Assembly (NCBI GenBank): GCA_008477525.1
Contig: SPDT01000006.1
Coordinates: 1,887,501 to 1,951,500, forward strand
Direction of reading: 5' to 3'
Length of the DNA stretch: 64,000 bases
Source of the DNA: Hypomyces perniciosus
Taxonomy: Eukaryota > Ascomycota > Sordariomycetes > Hypocreales > Hypocreaceae
Both the position numbers and the translations under genes were made by a program. A model generated the notes under the pieces. The model was not told the DNA's origin. It searched no databases and saw only the letters and a program-made list of their open reading frames with translations. Shown piece by piece: positions 21,819 to 32,607 of the stretch; positions within the stretch are counted from its first letter, which is position 1; the number at the start of each line of letters is the position of its first letter.

Positions 21819-22714
21819 TTACGAAGTATCCATCTTATCCCCTCCGTCCTTCTTGCCCCCTTTATGTCCGCTTCCGCTGGCCTCATCTTCTTCCTTAACG
21901 CCTTCCAATGAGGCCTTCTTGGCCGCCTCCTCTTCCTCTCGGGCCCTCTTCTCCTGTCGGGCCTTTTCCTCCTCCATGCTCATGCGCAGAGCAAGGGCCA
22001 GCTCCGGCTCCACGGCGGGATCAAAGCCAAACTCGAACTCGTCGTTGGCACCGACATCACCCACTACGGAAGCTCCCTCGCCAAGCATAATGGGTGTGGA
22101 AATGAGCTGGTCACTCAGAAGCTTGCTGCTAGGAGGAATGACAACCAGGTGCGATCCTTCGTTGCCTTTGACGGCATCATTGAATGCCTGCAGCTTCTTC
22201 TGTGTAGCATCATCTTCAAGATCTCCGAAGAGAACAAAGTCGATAGAAATGTTCCCCTTCTTCATCTTCTTGGCGAGTTGAACAAGCTCCTTCTCCTGTG
22301 CTTCGACGGGCGAGCAAACAAATGCTATTATCCGCTGGCGCTGAGACCGGTTCTGTCGGTGCTTGAGGGCGAGCTAGCAGTTTATTAGAAGGGAAATCAA
22401 TAATAAGAAGCTGGAGGACTCACAGTTGCTATTTGGATTCCGGTCTTCAAGTGAGACGAGCCACCGATCTTCTTCTTTGTCCTATGTAGACCGTCGAGGA
22501 TCTTGCCTTGCTCCGTCGTGAGAGTAACAAGCACCTCGGGTCCCTTTCCACCCATACTCATCAAGCCAACAGAAGACTCAGGGTTCCCTTGAGTAATACT
22601 CTGGAACAGGACATTCACAGCGTCCACCTGTGAGTCGAATCGGGTCGGCTGGTAGTCTCCATTCCTGCTGCTCTCACTGTTGTCCACCACCACCATCACA
22701 GCCTCGAGAACCAT
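21819..22714 (-). CDS. rpn10: 26S proteasome regulatory subunit Rpn10
   Basis: Exons 22424-22714 and 21819-22373 give 281 aa. Residues 1-190 are a VWA domain beginning VLEAVMVVVDNSESSRNGDY, with LKTGIQIAT and IIAFVCSPVEA. A ubiquitin-interacting motif follows at about 220-238 (EPELALALRMSMEEEKARQ), then a charged tail ending GGDKMDTS. Rpn10 is the proteasome's ubiquitin receptor at the base-lid junction. It has one UIM, like the yeast protein. It is convergent with trs23 with only 160 bp between stop codons. Confidence 0.96.
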
Positions 22715-23617
22715 CGTGGCGAGTATTAAACACGCTCGGTAGCTGTATGGTTCGAATAATCACTTCGGGCGTTGGTCGGGTAGTCGTCGGAGTTTGACAG
22801 TAGTAGTGGTGATGAATGCAGAGTTCCAGGGTTGAGTAGAAACAAGGCTACGTACTCCGTACTGATGCCGCAACTAGTTGGAGCTCTGAGTGTCGTAAGG
22901 CAGTTCAGCCTGGCGGAAGCTCAAGAGCTAATACTCCGTACTAGGTACGGAGTACAGAGAAAGGTATCAGTGCCTAAGGTCGCTGTAATTGGTTAGTGGG
23001 TGACAAAATAAAAGGGACAGCTTAGTAACCGACCTAGTACTACCTTCAGGTACCTAAATGTCATTGGAGGATCACAAAGGATTAATTTTCTCTAACTCCT
23101 GTTGAATCCATTCTATTCTCTTAGTGCAATTTTTTTGCTACATTTATTCTTTTCGCAGTGATGAGATCTCTTGTCTTATACTGATGTTATTAGATGGAGT
23201 ACCGTATGCGCTGTTGTGCTGTACCTTAGCACTGCTAAAACACTATGTACGACTACAGGGTACAGGTACTACTCCGCAAGTGCTACAGAGCACCCGGTAC
23301 TACTTCGTAGTACTAATCTTATTATAGAGTACTATGTACCTAGTACTTCTGTTTATGTGCTCAGTAGCACGACTGTGCGCCCCGCGTTGGTGTCCAGGAT
23401 CAGCAGCTTATGTAACCCGTTCTTACTGATCTTGCTTGTTTACCTTCGCGCGAGGAAGCCTGCCAACTCGCAACGCGACTTACCAATTCCACTCACACAC
23501 ATATTACAAGACATCCGCGACAACCACACCATCCAACGCGATTTCCATCTTTGCCACACAAGGCTTTTTTCATACGATCCATCATCACACAGTCGCAAAC
23601 CACAACATTCAGCAATC
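22715..23617. promoter_or_regulatory. Divergent region between rpn10 and borealin gene, with palindromes
   Basis: Contains four copies of the 9-bp motif family (22853, 22932, 22946, 23301), two of them forming a perfect inverted repeat. Otherwise AT-rich with TAGTACT-type words; no gene is seen. Confidence 0.6.
22932..22954. repeat. Perfect inverted repeat of the TACTCCGTA motif
   Basis: TACTCCGTAC-TAG-GTACGGAGTA: two 10-bp arms around a 3-nt loop, about 220 bp upstream of rpn10 and able to form a cruciform. It is the clearest paired copy of the dispersed motif on the left half. Confidence 0.85.
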
Positions 23618-24833
23618 ATGGCCCCCATCCGCACAACAAAACCAAACTCCGATGAGTCGATATGTTCAGCACAGAAACGCGCCGCATCACATGCCGAGAG
23701 CCCTTCAACACCGCAGAGGAGTCCCATCAAGAGGAGAAGACTAGGCATTAGCCAACAGCAAAAACAGGCGCTTATTGAGAACTTGAGACTAGAAAGTACG
23801 CGCAATTCACCAAGGTTTTGGCGATAAAGGGATACTGACAGCTTTCTAGTTACAGAGCGAGCTAGAAGATTGCGGGCGCAATACCATCTCCAAGCGCAAG
23901 GTCTAAGATCACGAGTAGAAATTCGAATCAACAGAATTCCAACTGCCCTACGTAAACTCAAAATGGGGGACCTGCTTGCCAAGTATGCAGAACAGGAGCA
24001 AGAGCAGCAGCAACGCGCACTCGCACGGCCACCACCACTACCTGCCAAGGATATTCCTTCCCGCTTGAGCCCTCAGAAACCTGCCCAACAGCTGAGTCGT
24101 GCACTTCCTGCTGGACGGGCCCAGAAGCGTTTGAGGTAAGTCGCCTGTACATGGCGTCTTTTGCTTATCTAACGCGAGTTCCAGCGATGCGATTACTGGC
24201 GACAAGGAGAATGATATGGAGAATGTCGAAAATCCCAAGAAAAGAGCACGTGGCGCTGATGCCGCGCCTGTTCGTCCAACACAAATTTTATCGCCCACCA
24301 CATCCAATTCTCGTCTAGCAAACCGAGAACGCCCTACGTCACCCATCAAGTCTCAGATTGCCAAGCCTAGCTCACCACTGAAGGTTATCGGAGCGGCCCG
24401 TTCAGCTGTTGCGACGAATATTCTCTCAAGCATGGTGGAGAAGGCAAAGGCAACACGAGCTGGGGGGACAAGGAAAGTGACCACGGCATCAAACGTGAGT
24501 TCAAGTTCGAGCTCGAGCAGAGTCACTGCAGCAACCGCAGCGACACGAACAACCGCGGCGGCGCGAACACGACGCACAGCAGCAGCCCCGGCTCCAAAAG
24601 CACCAGTATCGAGGCCAGCGACTCGAACGACACGCAGAGCTAGTGCCAATAGCGAGTCTAGTGAGGCTAGTACCAACACGGTGGTTAGGAAGACAGGTAC
24701 TGCGAAAGCTGTTACCAAGAAACCCGTCATAGGAGGTGTCAAGAAGGGGGTTTCCGGAGTAGGCACGAAGCCATCAGCCGCGAAGCCTGCATCAACCAAT
24801 ACTAGTGGAAGGGTATTGCGGAAGAGGGGATAG
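23618..24833 (+). CDS. nbl1: Borealin/Nbl1-like chromosomal passenger complex subunit
   Basis: Exons 23618-23795, 23850-24135 and 24185-24833 give 370 aa. The spliced N-terminal helix reads SQQQKQALIENLRLEITERA, RLRAQYHLQAQGLRSRVEIR and INRIPTALRKLKMGDLL, the borealin N-terminal signature that forms the three-helix bundle with survivin/Bir1 and INCENP/Sli15. The rest is low in complexity, rich in Ala, Thr, Ser and Arg, with many SP/TP sites that could be Cdk targets, and ends GRVLRKRG. It should act at centromeres and the spindle midzone with Aurora kinase. The long basic tail may bind DNA or nucleosomes; that is inference. Confidence 0.85.
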
Positions 24834-25092
24834 ATTTTTTTTCCTTTTTGGGGAAGGTGAGAGACAGGGCGGTCATGGCTTCCAATGGATTGTATGATTA
24901 TGGTTTTGATGGATTATGGGACGGCTATGGTTTTTATTGGTTTGCGAGGCGTCTGTTTGGTATCATAAGAACGGTTCATGAAGGTCAATCATTAGGGTCA
25001 CGGGTTAAAAAAGGGGGCAAAACGGAGTTTCGGGTTATGTATCAACATCAGGGATACGCTAGAGCAATAGAATTGGGTGTGTTTTTGATTCT
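24834..25092. other. Short convergent intergenic region
   Basis: 3' ends of the borealin gene and tma22. A long frame crosses it on the plus strand but has no recognisable domain. Confidence 0.5.
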
Positions 25093-25960
25093 TTATCCTG
25101 ATGATCCCTTCTTCTTTTTGTCATCGATGAACTCAATGTTGTCCTCCGGTACATCCTTGTACTTCTCGAGTATGAACTCTTCGAGTTCGTCGCTGACATC
25201 GCCTTGCACCACGATTTCCTCGCCACCGCTTGGAAGCTTGGTTACGGAGGATCCTGTCGCAAATTTCTTTCCAAAGTCCTTGGCAACCTACAAAGCTGTT
25301 AGAGTCTGTGGGGGAAAGAGAACAGAAAGAAAAATATCACAGTTGAATGAGATAATACCAGACGCACCTTTTTCAGATCCAGCCCAAAGGCCTCCAGTCC
25401 TATCACAGCGGTGACAAACTTTTTCTTATTTCGCTCGATTCGCTTGATGGTGACGACACTCGTGGCGAGTTTGGTGGCTTGCTTCTGTTCTGCGGCTTCG
25501 GCCTTCGCAGCCTTTTTCTGGGCATCTTTGGCGGCTCTCTTTTGGGCCTCGACTGACAGAGAGGCAGTTGCGGCTTCTAATGCTTCTGTGGAAACATCAT
25601 CAGCCAGGAGCTCGGCCAGCGAGCAAAGACATCTGTGGATTGCAACGAACCTGCCGACCAAATTCTCTCGTACATCTTTAGTTGGTTGGATTGTAGCCAT
25701 TCTTGGCATTTCTTGACGGTACCGCCATATTCACAGTACTACTTGGCACTCATTGAGCTGAGGATCGAATATCAAACGCAACAAGCTGGGTTGGAGAGGA
25801 TTTTCATACCTCGGGCGGTAGAGTACAAACTATGCCATGGAAAAGTTAGGAATTAATCGAGCGTTGGTGGGCAAATCTCAGGAGTCAACATACCGCCGCA
25901 GTAAATCACATTTCTACTTTGGGGCTCCGTAAGGACCTCGGGCTGTTCTGTGTCTGCCAT
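25093..25960 (-). CDS. tma22: Translation machinery-associated protein Tma22 (DENR)
   Basis: Five exons: 25894-25960, 25810-25829, 25651-25738, 25368-25585 and 25093-25287, giving 195 aa. The spliced N-terminus carries a Cys pair in YCGVCTLPPEYC and GGTVKKCQEWL, the DENR zinc-binding part. An Ala/Lys-rich helix follows (EAQKRAAKDAQKKAAKAE), then the SUI1/eIF1-like domain (VTIKRIERNKKKFVTAVIGL, DFGKKFATGSSVTKLPSG and EEIVVQGDVSDELEEFIL). DENR with MCT-1/Tma20 binds the 40S subunit and recycles or reinitiates ribosomes. Exon 2 is only 20 nt. All five introns/exons close to an exact frame. Confidence 0.95.
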
Positions 25961-27286
25961 TGTGTTGCAGACGTTGGTTTTGATGAAGAACTTTGAGCGA
26001 GACGCGTGCTCCCTCACGCAAAGTCACAACCAGGCCACATGGCGGGGTAAATTATAATGGCAATGGCGGGGCGCTTTTCGACGTCAGTGCCAGTCGGCTT
26101 CGGCGGCTTGCTCCGGGCTCTGTTGATTACCTAACAACCAGGTTGAGCTTCCAGCACATCTCGTCACCACAAGCGCCGCAACGATGTCTCTCTCTTGCTG
26201 TGCTTTACCTCTCATCTTGCGGGCTGCCTCCTCGGCGATGACATTCAGCTTGTGGCCACCTGCAGAGACATGCATACATGTCGTTCATACTCCGTATTAG
26301 CGGTGGACGAGAGGTTGGCTCGCCAAGCGCCGGATGCTGTGAACGATTTACCAACTGGATTGTCCCTCTCAGCCCGATCCTTTGCAGCTTGTGTGTCAAT
26401 TCAATTAACAACCCGCTTGCCCATGCAGCCATTCTGTTAGCTCAGTCACAATCTTGTTCATCGCCAGCAGCCATCCCGGGGTGACGAGGGGCGCTTTAGC
26501 CGCCGAGAATCAGCGGACGACATGCTCATTGGTCATCGCCACATCGGCAAGTGATCTCCACCAATGGCATGGTGATCAGATATCGCGCGCGCCAACCAGT
26601 CGTTCCAACGCCGAGACAGTCCTCCACAACTGCATCCAAATATAGAAGCACAGCTCGAGGACTGATTGGATGTTTCTCTGGGCTAGTGGCTCAATAGCCC
26701 TGGGCGATGCGTATTTCATAGGTGCCGAAACGTCCACATCGGGCAGGATACCCTCCAGCCCGTTGAACCCACCAGCCTTCAGTCACACAGTCGGTCCCAG
26801 ATGCGCTGGCTGGCACACCGTATTGTCCGCGCAATACACCCAGTCGCACTTCCACTGCCATCCACTATGCACTATCCCATGATGCATTGCCCCATCCGGC
26901 AGACCAAACCTAGGCCACGACTAGGGAGGAATACGCGCCGAGAAGCTTGTAGCCGCCTCACCCCAACCTGAGCTATGTCTCTTTAAGACCCAACCTTCCC
27001 CAGCCAACAAGTCGCCATACCCATCCATTCATATTTCCTTTCTTCCCTTGCCTTCGTTTTCGTTGCGGTGTTATCATTGTAGATCAATAGACACTTCGTT
27101 GATCGAAGTAGCCCGTCGTTCACCCTTCCAGTTCGTCGCCGGTCGTCGAAATTTTATTAATATTGTGTGTTCACGATACATATTTACTAATATCCTTTTA
27201 TTTCAACCTTCTCCTTTAGCCCTACTCTTCGAGTACGCTGGCCAGTTTTCAACCGCTATCTGGGATAGTGACCTAATTTTTCAACA
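25961..27286. promoter_or_regulatory. Long divergent region between tma22 and the methyltransferase gene
   Basis: 1.3 kb. One motif copy (TACTCCGTA at 26288). The 300 bp before the methyltransferase start are pyrimidine-rich and probably its 5' leader. No gene is recognised. Confidence 0.5.
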
Positions 27287-30247
27287 ATGACTGAGCCACT
27301 TCGCTTACAACTCAACACTTACGAACCTCAGGAGTCTTCGCTGGGTCGAAGACAAAAGAGGCATCTTAATCCTATAATAGAAGAGGATAGTGACGATGGC
27401 CAAACTCAACATGGTGCAAGGAATCAGAAAGGGAGGCGTGCCGACGCTTCACATCTACAGATCGAGGCATGGCTGTCCCCGATGAGCGATCACTTCCCGA
27501 CCCCAAGAGGAGTGCATTATCTTGCAGCCCCCATTCTTCCGTCGTCACCGTCCTCAGTATCCGCTGATGGTAGCTCTCCAATGACGTTTTCAAATCCGTG
27601 GAATCGGGCCAGCGCCATTACCGACAGCACCGAATTCGCGGATCTCTACGATGTGTCGGAGGAGGAAGATGACAAGCCCGAGGGGCTACGCTGCTCATCG
27701 TCTGTGAGCAGGATGATCCAATCAAAGGGGCTTTACGAACCGACAATGCGACATCCGACTCCCCTCACCATCCCAACTACCAGCGGTGGCGTCGATGAAA
27801 GCTGGTCTGCGGTTGACGAACTCAAGAAGATCACGTCTCCAGTCCCGCTAACTCCAGCAGCGAACCTTCCTATGTCGCCAGCCCAGTTGGATTTCATGGG
27901 CAAACAACAGGCTCTGGGTGTCCCCCGAATCTCGGCACCACCGTCTCTCGATGGTAGTTTGTCATCGGAACAACTTGCGGCGATGAGCTCGCCGCCTACC
28001 CCGGTAATTGGGAATGACGAGTCCACAACAGAAGAGGCATGGACTGGTGTTCATCTGCAGCCTGGAGCTATGGCAACTCTTCGTGCCTTGTCCAGTACTG
28101 AAGAGGACCTTCATGAGCAGCCCAATCAAGTCCTAGAGGTTCGTCGGACGCCATCGCCCGCTGTCCCCGAGATGCAACAGCAATCGCTTCGGCTTGTTAC
28201 AAGTTTTCTGTCGCAGTCGAGTCAGGATAATGTCCATTCACTAAACCGCCAGTCTCTGGCCGATCTGACCAGACTGGAGATTCCATCTCCAGGTGGGTTC
28301 TTTTCTGGGCTTTCGCCCCAGACCAGGAACACCTGGCACCCCCCAACTCTTTCACCTCACGATCTAGTACCGCCAACTTCCACAACTGCTGAGCAGTTCT
28401 ACCGATGCCCCTGGAACATCGATGCGTCCGTCCCGCCGTTGCCAGAGCGGCCAGACTCTGCAGAAGGCTTTTATCGAAGTCTTCTTTCTTCAATGTCGTC
28501 TGCCCCTGTTGAGCACATTGTCGAGATTCCAGCCGACCAGGCTATCTCGGACGATTTGCCCACCGCCAGGCCAATTGTTCAACTGCAGACAACCAGCTCA
28601 GCCATCGAGGCTGCCAATCCACCCCCTTCTCCTGAGGCGGATGTTGTTCCCACTGAAATCGTAGTTGATTATGACCCCAATTACGCTCGAAAGCAGCAAC
28701 TGGAAGCTCTATCAAATCTCGATCGTACTGAGCTGTGGCTGATGGCACAGCGTGCATACCTCAAAGGCGTCAATGATACTGAGGATGATAATGTTCTGGA
28801 TACTATTGAAGAGGCACTGGAAGAGGAGGATGTTGAGGAGCCCCAACCGGAGCCTAAGCAGGAGCAGGAACAAGGGCAAGCCGAAGTGGCAACGAAGAAG
28901 ATGGTGCGTTTCTCCGACATTATCACAACAACAGTGCAGCCAAGACATCTTCCATCGAAGCTTCTGCGACAGGAGTCTGCGTATTACCGAGCATTCCAGG
29001 ACTACATCGTCCGGACACATCTAAGTGATGTTTTCGTCCATCAACTGTCCCGTTTTGAGGCTCTTCAGATCCAGAGAGTAGCGCTCCGATCAACCCACCG
29101 CAACCAACTCCTTGGCAAATATCAGTTGAGTGTTGTTCCTCAATCTGCGAAGAAGCGACTTAGTGCCAACGTTGCTCGCGGAGACGATATCTTGCTCGAT
29201 GATCCTGAGAAGTTGCGAAAGGAGAAGGAGCTCGAGGCGATGAATCAAATGACCATGGCCACTTGGCATGTCGCTGCTATGAAGTTCCTCAATGGCGGCA
29301 AGCTCATCTCGGCACCTGTGACCAAGCGACTAGCCCGGCTTTCGCGCATGGCTCCTGGAAAGGATGGTGTCACTCGTGACCGAGCGAGAATCCTTGACCT
29401 GGGTGGTCAGTCGACGTGTGACTGGGCATGGCATTGCGCCCTCCAATATCCCAACACAAAGATTTATACAGTTACAACCAAGGCAGTTCGCCAGCTGTCC
29501 AACTCTAACATTCGTGGTCCGCCTAACCACCGCCAGGTGGCTGTGGAACGACTTACAAGGCTTCCATTTGCAGACAACCAATTCGATCTTGTATCTGCCC
29601 GCGAACTCCACAGCTTGCTCAAATTCGTGGGTGAAAACGGTGAAGATGAGTGGGAAACCTGTCTACAAGAATGCATCCGGGTCCTCAAACCCGGTGGCTA
29701 CCTTGAGTTCTCTCTCCTTGATTCTGACATCATGAACGCCGGTCCCTTGGGGCTTGCTAAGAGTGTGGAGTTTGGGTTTACTCTCAAAACCCTCGGATAC
29801 GACCCGAACCCAACAAGGATGTGGCTCGGGCGCCTTGCCCGTGCAGGCTTTCAAGATACACGCCGCGCGTGGCTCTGTCTACCAGTCGGTGCCAAACGAA
29901 ACATTCACAAGCCTCCGGTACAGCCCCTTGAGCATACCTCAACGGGGTTGGAGGTGAAAACTTGTCAGCTGGATGCCATGGTGATGGGCAGCACTGATAA
30001 CGTTGCAAACGTATGCAGCATCGCCGGTGGGTGGAGCTGGGAGCGATGGCTACTCCGATGTGAGACGGAGAAGGTTGCAGGTGAACTGAGACTAGCAGAC
30101 ACTGTGACAGCCGGGCCTGCAATGAAAGAGGCTGGGAAGTGTCTTGAGGGTATTCACGCAGTCATGGAGGAGGGACGAGACTGCAGAGCAGGCTTTCGGA
30201 TGCTCAATGGCTATGCTAGGAAGCCCCATGTAGGTGCTAGATATTGA
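27287..30247 (+). CDS. Large protein with disordered N-terminus and C-terminal SAM-dependent methyltransferase domain
   Basis: A single exon of 986 aa. The first 550 residues are low in complexity, rich in Ser, Pro, Glu and Gln, with many SP/TP sites and no known domain. A class I methyltransferase-like fold lies at about 700-860: the first strand is ARILDLGGQSTCDWAW, an unusual glycine loop; then RLPFADNQFDLVSARELHSLL and CIRVLKPGGYLEFSLLDSD, the usual post-strand-4 and strand-5 segments. The acceptor is unknown. The layout recalls fungal regulators such as LaeA, but the long N-terminus and altered loop set it apart. It may methylate a protein, RNA or small molecule, or have lost activity. 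Confidence 0.8.
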   Translation: MTEPLRLQLNTYEPQESSLGRRQKRHLNPIIEEDSDDGQTQHGARNQKGRRADASHLQIEAWLSPMSDHFPTPRGVHYLAAPILPSSPSSVSADGSSPMTFSNPWNRASAITDSTEFADLYDVSEEEDDKPEGLRCSSSVSRMIQSKGLYEPTMRHPTPLTIPTTSGGVDESWSAVDELKKITSPVPLTPAANLPMSPAQLDFMGKQQALGVPRISAPPSLDGSLSSEQLAAMSSPPTPVIGNDESTTEEAWTGVHLQPGAMATLRALSSTEEDLHEQPNQVLEVRRTPSPAVPEMQQQSLRLVTSFLSQSSQDNVHSLNRQSLADLTRLEIPSPGGFFSGLSPQTRNTWHPPTLSPHDLVPPTSTTAEQFYRCPWNIDASVPPLPERPDSAEGFYRSLLSSMSSAPVEHIVEIPADQAISDDLPTARPIVQLQTTSSAIEAANPPPSPEADVVPTEIVVDYDPNYARKQQLEALSNLDRTELWLMAQRAYLKGVNDTEDDNVLDTIEEALEEEDVEEPQPEPKQEQEQGQAEVATKKMVRFSDIITTTVQPRHLPSKLLRQESAYYRAFQDYIVRTHLSDVFVHQLSRFEALQIQRVALRSTHRNQLLGKYQLSVVPQSAKKRLSANVARGDDILLDDPEKLRKEKELEAMNQMTMATWHVAAMKFLNGGKLISAPVTKRLARLSRMAPGKDGVTRDRARILDLGGQSTCDWAWHCALQYPNTKIYTVTTKAVRQLSNSNIRGPPNHRQVAVERLTRLPFADNQFDLVSARELHSLLKFVGENGEDEWETCLQECIRVLKPGGYLEFSLLDSDIMNAGPLGLAKSVEFGFTLKTLGYDPNPTRMWLGRLARAGFQDTRRAWLCLPVGAKRNIHKPPVQPLEHTSTGLEVKTCQLDAMVMGSTDNVANVCSIAGGWSWERWLLRCETEKVAGELRLADTVTAGPAMKEAGKCLEGIHAVMEEGRDCRAGFRMLNGYARKPHVGARY

Positions 30248-30835
30248 GCAACAGGACGCTTGTGAGCTGGAGGATCCGTGGACGTCAGGCACTCGTTACA
30301 ACTCTCCTTTGTTAGCTTTCCCAATTAGGTAGAATTTGGTCGTACATACCAGGATTGTAGTATATGGCAAATTTTGGTCAATGGAATGATGAAAACGATA
30401 TACCATGGTCATGTGGAGGGTACAAAGTACTAGTTGGTAGTGATGAAGCTTTATATATCACCAACAAGGCCATGGTATAATGGCAGGATAGATGTGATAC
30501 ACACAGACTATAACGATCGAAAAAGACCACACTGAAGCGATGAATTGTAAAATGGTGTTATAGTCTACGAAGCATCTCATTTATTTTCTGAAAGCGAAAA
30601 TGAGATCTACAGGGTAAGTGTTTGGTTCCATATTAGGTATTAGCGCCGTGCGGAAAACGGGTCATTCCCGTTCCGCCCGGCTGAGAGAGCAAGAGAGCTT
30701 CTGCCAGTAGCACAAAGACTTGCTCCGCTACGACGACGACAACAACGTTTGCGCTTTAGGTACTCGGGCATCCTGTATTGATCAGGGAGCAAGCGCACAC
30801 ACCTCGCTGGTCAAGGATCCAGTAGTGCGACGAAA
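30248..30835. other. Intergenic region, no gene seen
   Basis: 3' end of the methyltransferase gene and promoter of the prohibitin gene. AT-rich; nothing specific is seen. Confidence 0.5.
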
Positions 30836-31958
30836 ATGTCGAATCCGAACAATTGGCAAGAGGAAGCCATGCGGCGCCTTCGCCAGATGCAGACTCGAGG
30901 CGGATATCCCGGACGAGGAGGACCGCAAATGCCCAGGGGAGCTAATGGTGCTTTGATTGGAGGCGCACTGCTTGCAGGCGGCGCCTGGCTGCTATCAAAC
31001 TCGCTGTTCAACGTGGACGGCGGTCATCGCGCTATCAAATACCAGAGGTTAAGAGGGGTCAGCAAAGAGATTTACAGCGAAGGTGAGGAGAGTTGTGCTC
31101 CATCGCCGCCCTGTCCCAGGACTGAGGAATTTGCGGGGATGGCGATGGAATCCCCCATGCTCGTTTCGAGAGGTTTGTTTTGAGGGCAAGGCTGATGACA
31201 GTGTTGCAGGAACACACATCAACATTCCGTGGTTCGAGACCCCGGTCATCTACGATGTGCGAGCGAAGCCGCGGAACGTGGCCTCCCTAACCGGAACCAA
31301 AGATTTGCAGATGGTTAACATCACCTGCCGTGTGCTTTCCAGACCAAATATTGAGGCCCTCCCTCAGATTTACAGAACACTCGGAACAGACTACGATGAG
31401 CGGGTGCTGCCGTCAATTGTTAACGAGGTCCTGAAGAGTGTGGTGGCCCAGTTCAATGCTAGTCAGCTTATCACACAGCGAGAGATGGTTGCTAGGCTGG
31501 TGCGCGAGAATTTGTCCCGCCGAGCTGCACGCTTCAACATCCTCCTGGACGATGTATCTCTGACGGTATGACTAACCTGGCCCCCCCCCAGTCAATACCA
31601 TGAAGTGAGTCCACAGCTAACTTTATCTGTGCTATAGCATCTTGCATTCTCCCCTGAATTCACAGCCGCTGTAGAAGCCAAGCAGGTCGCCCAGCAAGAG
31701 GCGCAGCGCGCAGCCTTTGTCGTCGACAAGGCCCGGCAGGAGAAACAAGCCATGGTGGTTAAGGCGCAGGGTGAGGCTCGCTCTGCTGAGCTTATCGGCG
31801 AAGCCATCAAGAAGAGCAAGGCCTACGTGGAGCTGAAGAAGATTGAGAACGCTAGACTCATCGCCCAGCAACTGCAGGAATCTGGTTCGAAGAACAGGTT
31901 GATGCTCGATGCTGAAGGACTGGGTCTTAATGTGTTTGAAGATTCAGAGAGGAAATGA
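30836..31958 (+). CDS. phb2: Prohibitin-2
   Basis: Exons 30836-31082, 31210-31565 and 31638-31958 give 307 aa. A Gly-rich N-terminus precedes a membrane segment at about 39-58. The SPFH/PHB domain follows ([57 protein letters not shown] and [20 protein letters not shown]), then a long coiled coil ([20 protein letters not shown]). Prohibitin-2 forms ring complexes with Phb1 in the inner mitochondrial membrane and stabilises newly made membrane proteins and m-AAA protease. The sequence [19 protein letters not shown] distinguishes Phb2 from Phb1. The C-tract (CCCCCCCCC) is inside intron 2. Confidence 0.96.
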
Positions 31959-32607
31959 GAATATGACATCGATATGGTGATGGGGAAAAAGGGATGATAT
32001 AATCTCCACTGTATGCTTGTCTGAACACTACGGATTGTATTATAGGGACAATGGTCAAGCACCGCAACTTGCTTCTTTTCTTCTTCCACAGTGATAATCC
32101 CCATGCTGGTGAGCTGAGATGGGCTCTTATTTGTGCTGATATATACTATGTGAGCTATGGCCTGGTCGAATGATGACTCTGTTCACATGCCATAGCTCAT
32201 TGTCTCGATTCACTTTCGTTGTAAACACCAAGTATCCTGCGATATATGAGGGAATTGAATCTATATCAAATGAATTAAACAACTCTTGCCAAATATTTTG
32301 AAGGGTTTCCCTACATATACATTGCATGTGCGAAGTATGCGGACTACCCTTCAACAAACACCTTTAGTGGAGGTACCTGCACAGCAATACAGGTACAGAG
32401 TACGGAGTACAAGGCATCATGTGGAGCCCCACCATCATCGTCATCCCACTTCTCTCCATCATTCTCAGCCTTGCGCTTTCAACACTCAACTTCCCAATCC
32501 CGGTCTTTGAGAAGCTCGCGTCGCCTCCAAGGGACAAAGAGGTCGAAAGACGGAACCATCCGCCCCGAAATCAAACACAAGAGAAAACCCAAACTAAAAC
32601 CGCCAAC
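31959..32607. other. Intergenic region with an in-frame open extension upstream of NEDD8
   Basis: Phb2 3' end and NEDD8 promoter. TACGGAGTA occurs at 32401. From the ATG at 32419 an open frame runs into the NEDD8 start in the same frame (63 codons), with a hydrophobic segment near its start; see findings. It is treated as 5' leader here. Confidence 0.5.
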
